Assembly: GCA_037013685.1 (NCBI GenBank)
Contig: CM072919.1
Span: forward strand, 34,163,820 to 34,227,819
From: Acridotheres tristis
Lineage: Eukaryota > Chordata > Aves > Passeriformes > Sturnidae
Reading direction: 5' to 3'
DNA: 64,000 nucleotides
A program made the position numbers and the translations under genes. The notes under the pieces were generated by a model. The model saw only the letters and a list, made by a program, of their open reading frames with translations, was not told the DNA's origin and did no database searches. The number at the start of each line of letters is the position of its first letter. Within the stretch, counting starts at the first letter, position 1. This document shows, piece after piece, positions 62,687 through 64,000 of this stretch.

Positions 62687-64000
62687 GATTTCCCCCATAT
62701 GTTAGAGGCATTCAGGTTATGACTACTCTCTTCTGACTGTCTTTGTTAATATGAGCTGAATTATGTCACTCTAAACAGAGGTGCTGATTGTTCCTGAGGA
62801 ATCTCCTTTCCAAGTTTTCCCACTGCAGCACAGGTTCCAGAAGTCTCATTTTTGCAACTGGCTGTATTTTCATGCACAGCCCTCATTCCATGCCTGTAGG
62901 GTATCATGGGAAAGATTGCCTAGTAAGGCTCATGCCCTTGTGCTCTCTGGCAGAAGAGACACAGAGATTTCTTGCTTTCCTTTTCCTTTTTTGCTCAGCT
63001 ACTAGGCAAAATGCGGTTCAGCTTTAGCCCAGAGGAAAGCTTTCTAAAGCATCTGAAGCAGATGTATTACCATTTTTTTAAGGCTGTTGTGGTTGTGAGT
63101 ACCCTGAAAACACACTTTCTGGGGATATTTAGCTGAACCTGAGAAGCACAGAATAAAACAGAATAGACAGCATGGACCAAGACATACATCCTACAAAATA
63201 CAAATAGTTCTGTGCTGCTGCCTGACAGGAACTTTGAAGACATCTTGTTGCAACAGAAGAACAGAAAAGGACAAGACTAGTAGGCCTGGATACACAACAT
63301 GTATCATTCAGTGTGTTCAGTTAGCAATCGGAAATGACACTGGTGCAAAACTCCTCCTGCAGATATAAGAACAGACTGTCTGAACTGGAGATGCTGACAG
63401 AATCTTCCAATAAGCCTTGGCTGAGCAAGAGATATCAAAATGGGGCTGTTCTTACAACACACTCATTTGTAAGTGGAGAAATGACAAAGATTGGATCCTC
63501 TTGTTCTTGGGAAAGACTGTGTAATGTCAAATCTGCAAATTAGGATTATAGAGAATAGGGGAAAAGGGAGGTTCAAAGGGAAAATTGTTGTATTTTCTGC
63601 CCTACTTCCCTGTCTCTGCAATGGATAAAGAGGAAATTAAATGGAAGCTTTAAAAGAGAAACCTTCTAGATTTTTATATTATTAACATACAAATATTTAT
63701 TCAACAGAAAATCTCTCACAAGATCACTACATCCTGAACTAGATTTCAATAGTTAAACTGGCACCCAAGGTAAAGCTGATGAACGCCACCATAACATTTG
63801 TGCAGGCACCTTGTTCTGATATGTGTGAGTATAAATTGAGAGAACGCACATGCAGATCAAGCACGTACAAAGCCCACAGGAGCTATTTGGAAAATCTACT
63901 TGTGCCTCAACATGTTTGGAAAGACAAGTAGGATACTGATAAGGTTTCATTTTTCTGCCCAGAAATCACTGGCACTTTGAAGTACCTACCACAGACAGTA
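62687..64000. other. no recognisable gene
   Basis: Unassigned A/T-rich sequence to the window end. Confidence 0.5.

Overview
The window looks like bird nuclear DNA. It is A/T-rich and exon-poor. Its interspersed repeats are CR1-type LINE fragments and solo LTRs of endogenous retroviruses, the typical avian mixture. I see no bacterial-style operons, CRISPR array, rRNA or tRNA. The species cannot be told from sequence alone.

Layout. (1) Positions 731-6337 hold six short minus-strand segments. Each is bounded by consensus-like splice sites and open in one frame, and the phases match at all five junctions. I read them as consecutive coding exons of one minus-strand gene, about 192 codons in total. 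I do not recognise the protein, and the gene runs beyond the left edge. A weaker possible exon lies at 11.85 kb, and three more splice-flanked open segments lie at 59.4-61.2 kb; none could be linked to the chain. (2) 9-16 kb holds an LTR 3' end, two CR1 3' ends, a solo ERVK-type LTR with a 6-bp target duplication, and an LTR-like remnant. (3) 16.39-17.77 kb is a 1.4-kb GGAA-family array whose first part contains 27 copies of TTCCAGGAA. (4) 23.30-24.19 kb is a 0.9-kb, almost pure C/T tract. (5) 26.5-30.45 kb is a small retroviral graveyard. One 618-bp solo LTR is followed by a roughly 1.14-kb solo LTR of another family, which is itself interrupted by a second 617-bp copy of the first. Every insertion keeps a perfect 5-bp target duplication. 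(6) 30.8-56 kb has several CR1 relics, including a long antisense one at 46.6-48.8 kb covering the ORF1 end, endonuclease and start of RT. It also has another LTR and a GGAT microsatellite. (7) A second ERVK-type solo LTR with a 6-bp duplication lies at 62.1-62.7 kb.

No novel multi-gene system is evident. The most useful content is the unidentified spliced gene at the left end, the nested and datable LTR insertions, and the two unusual simple-sequence arrays. All homology statements are from recognition by eye; no database search was run.
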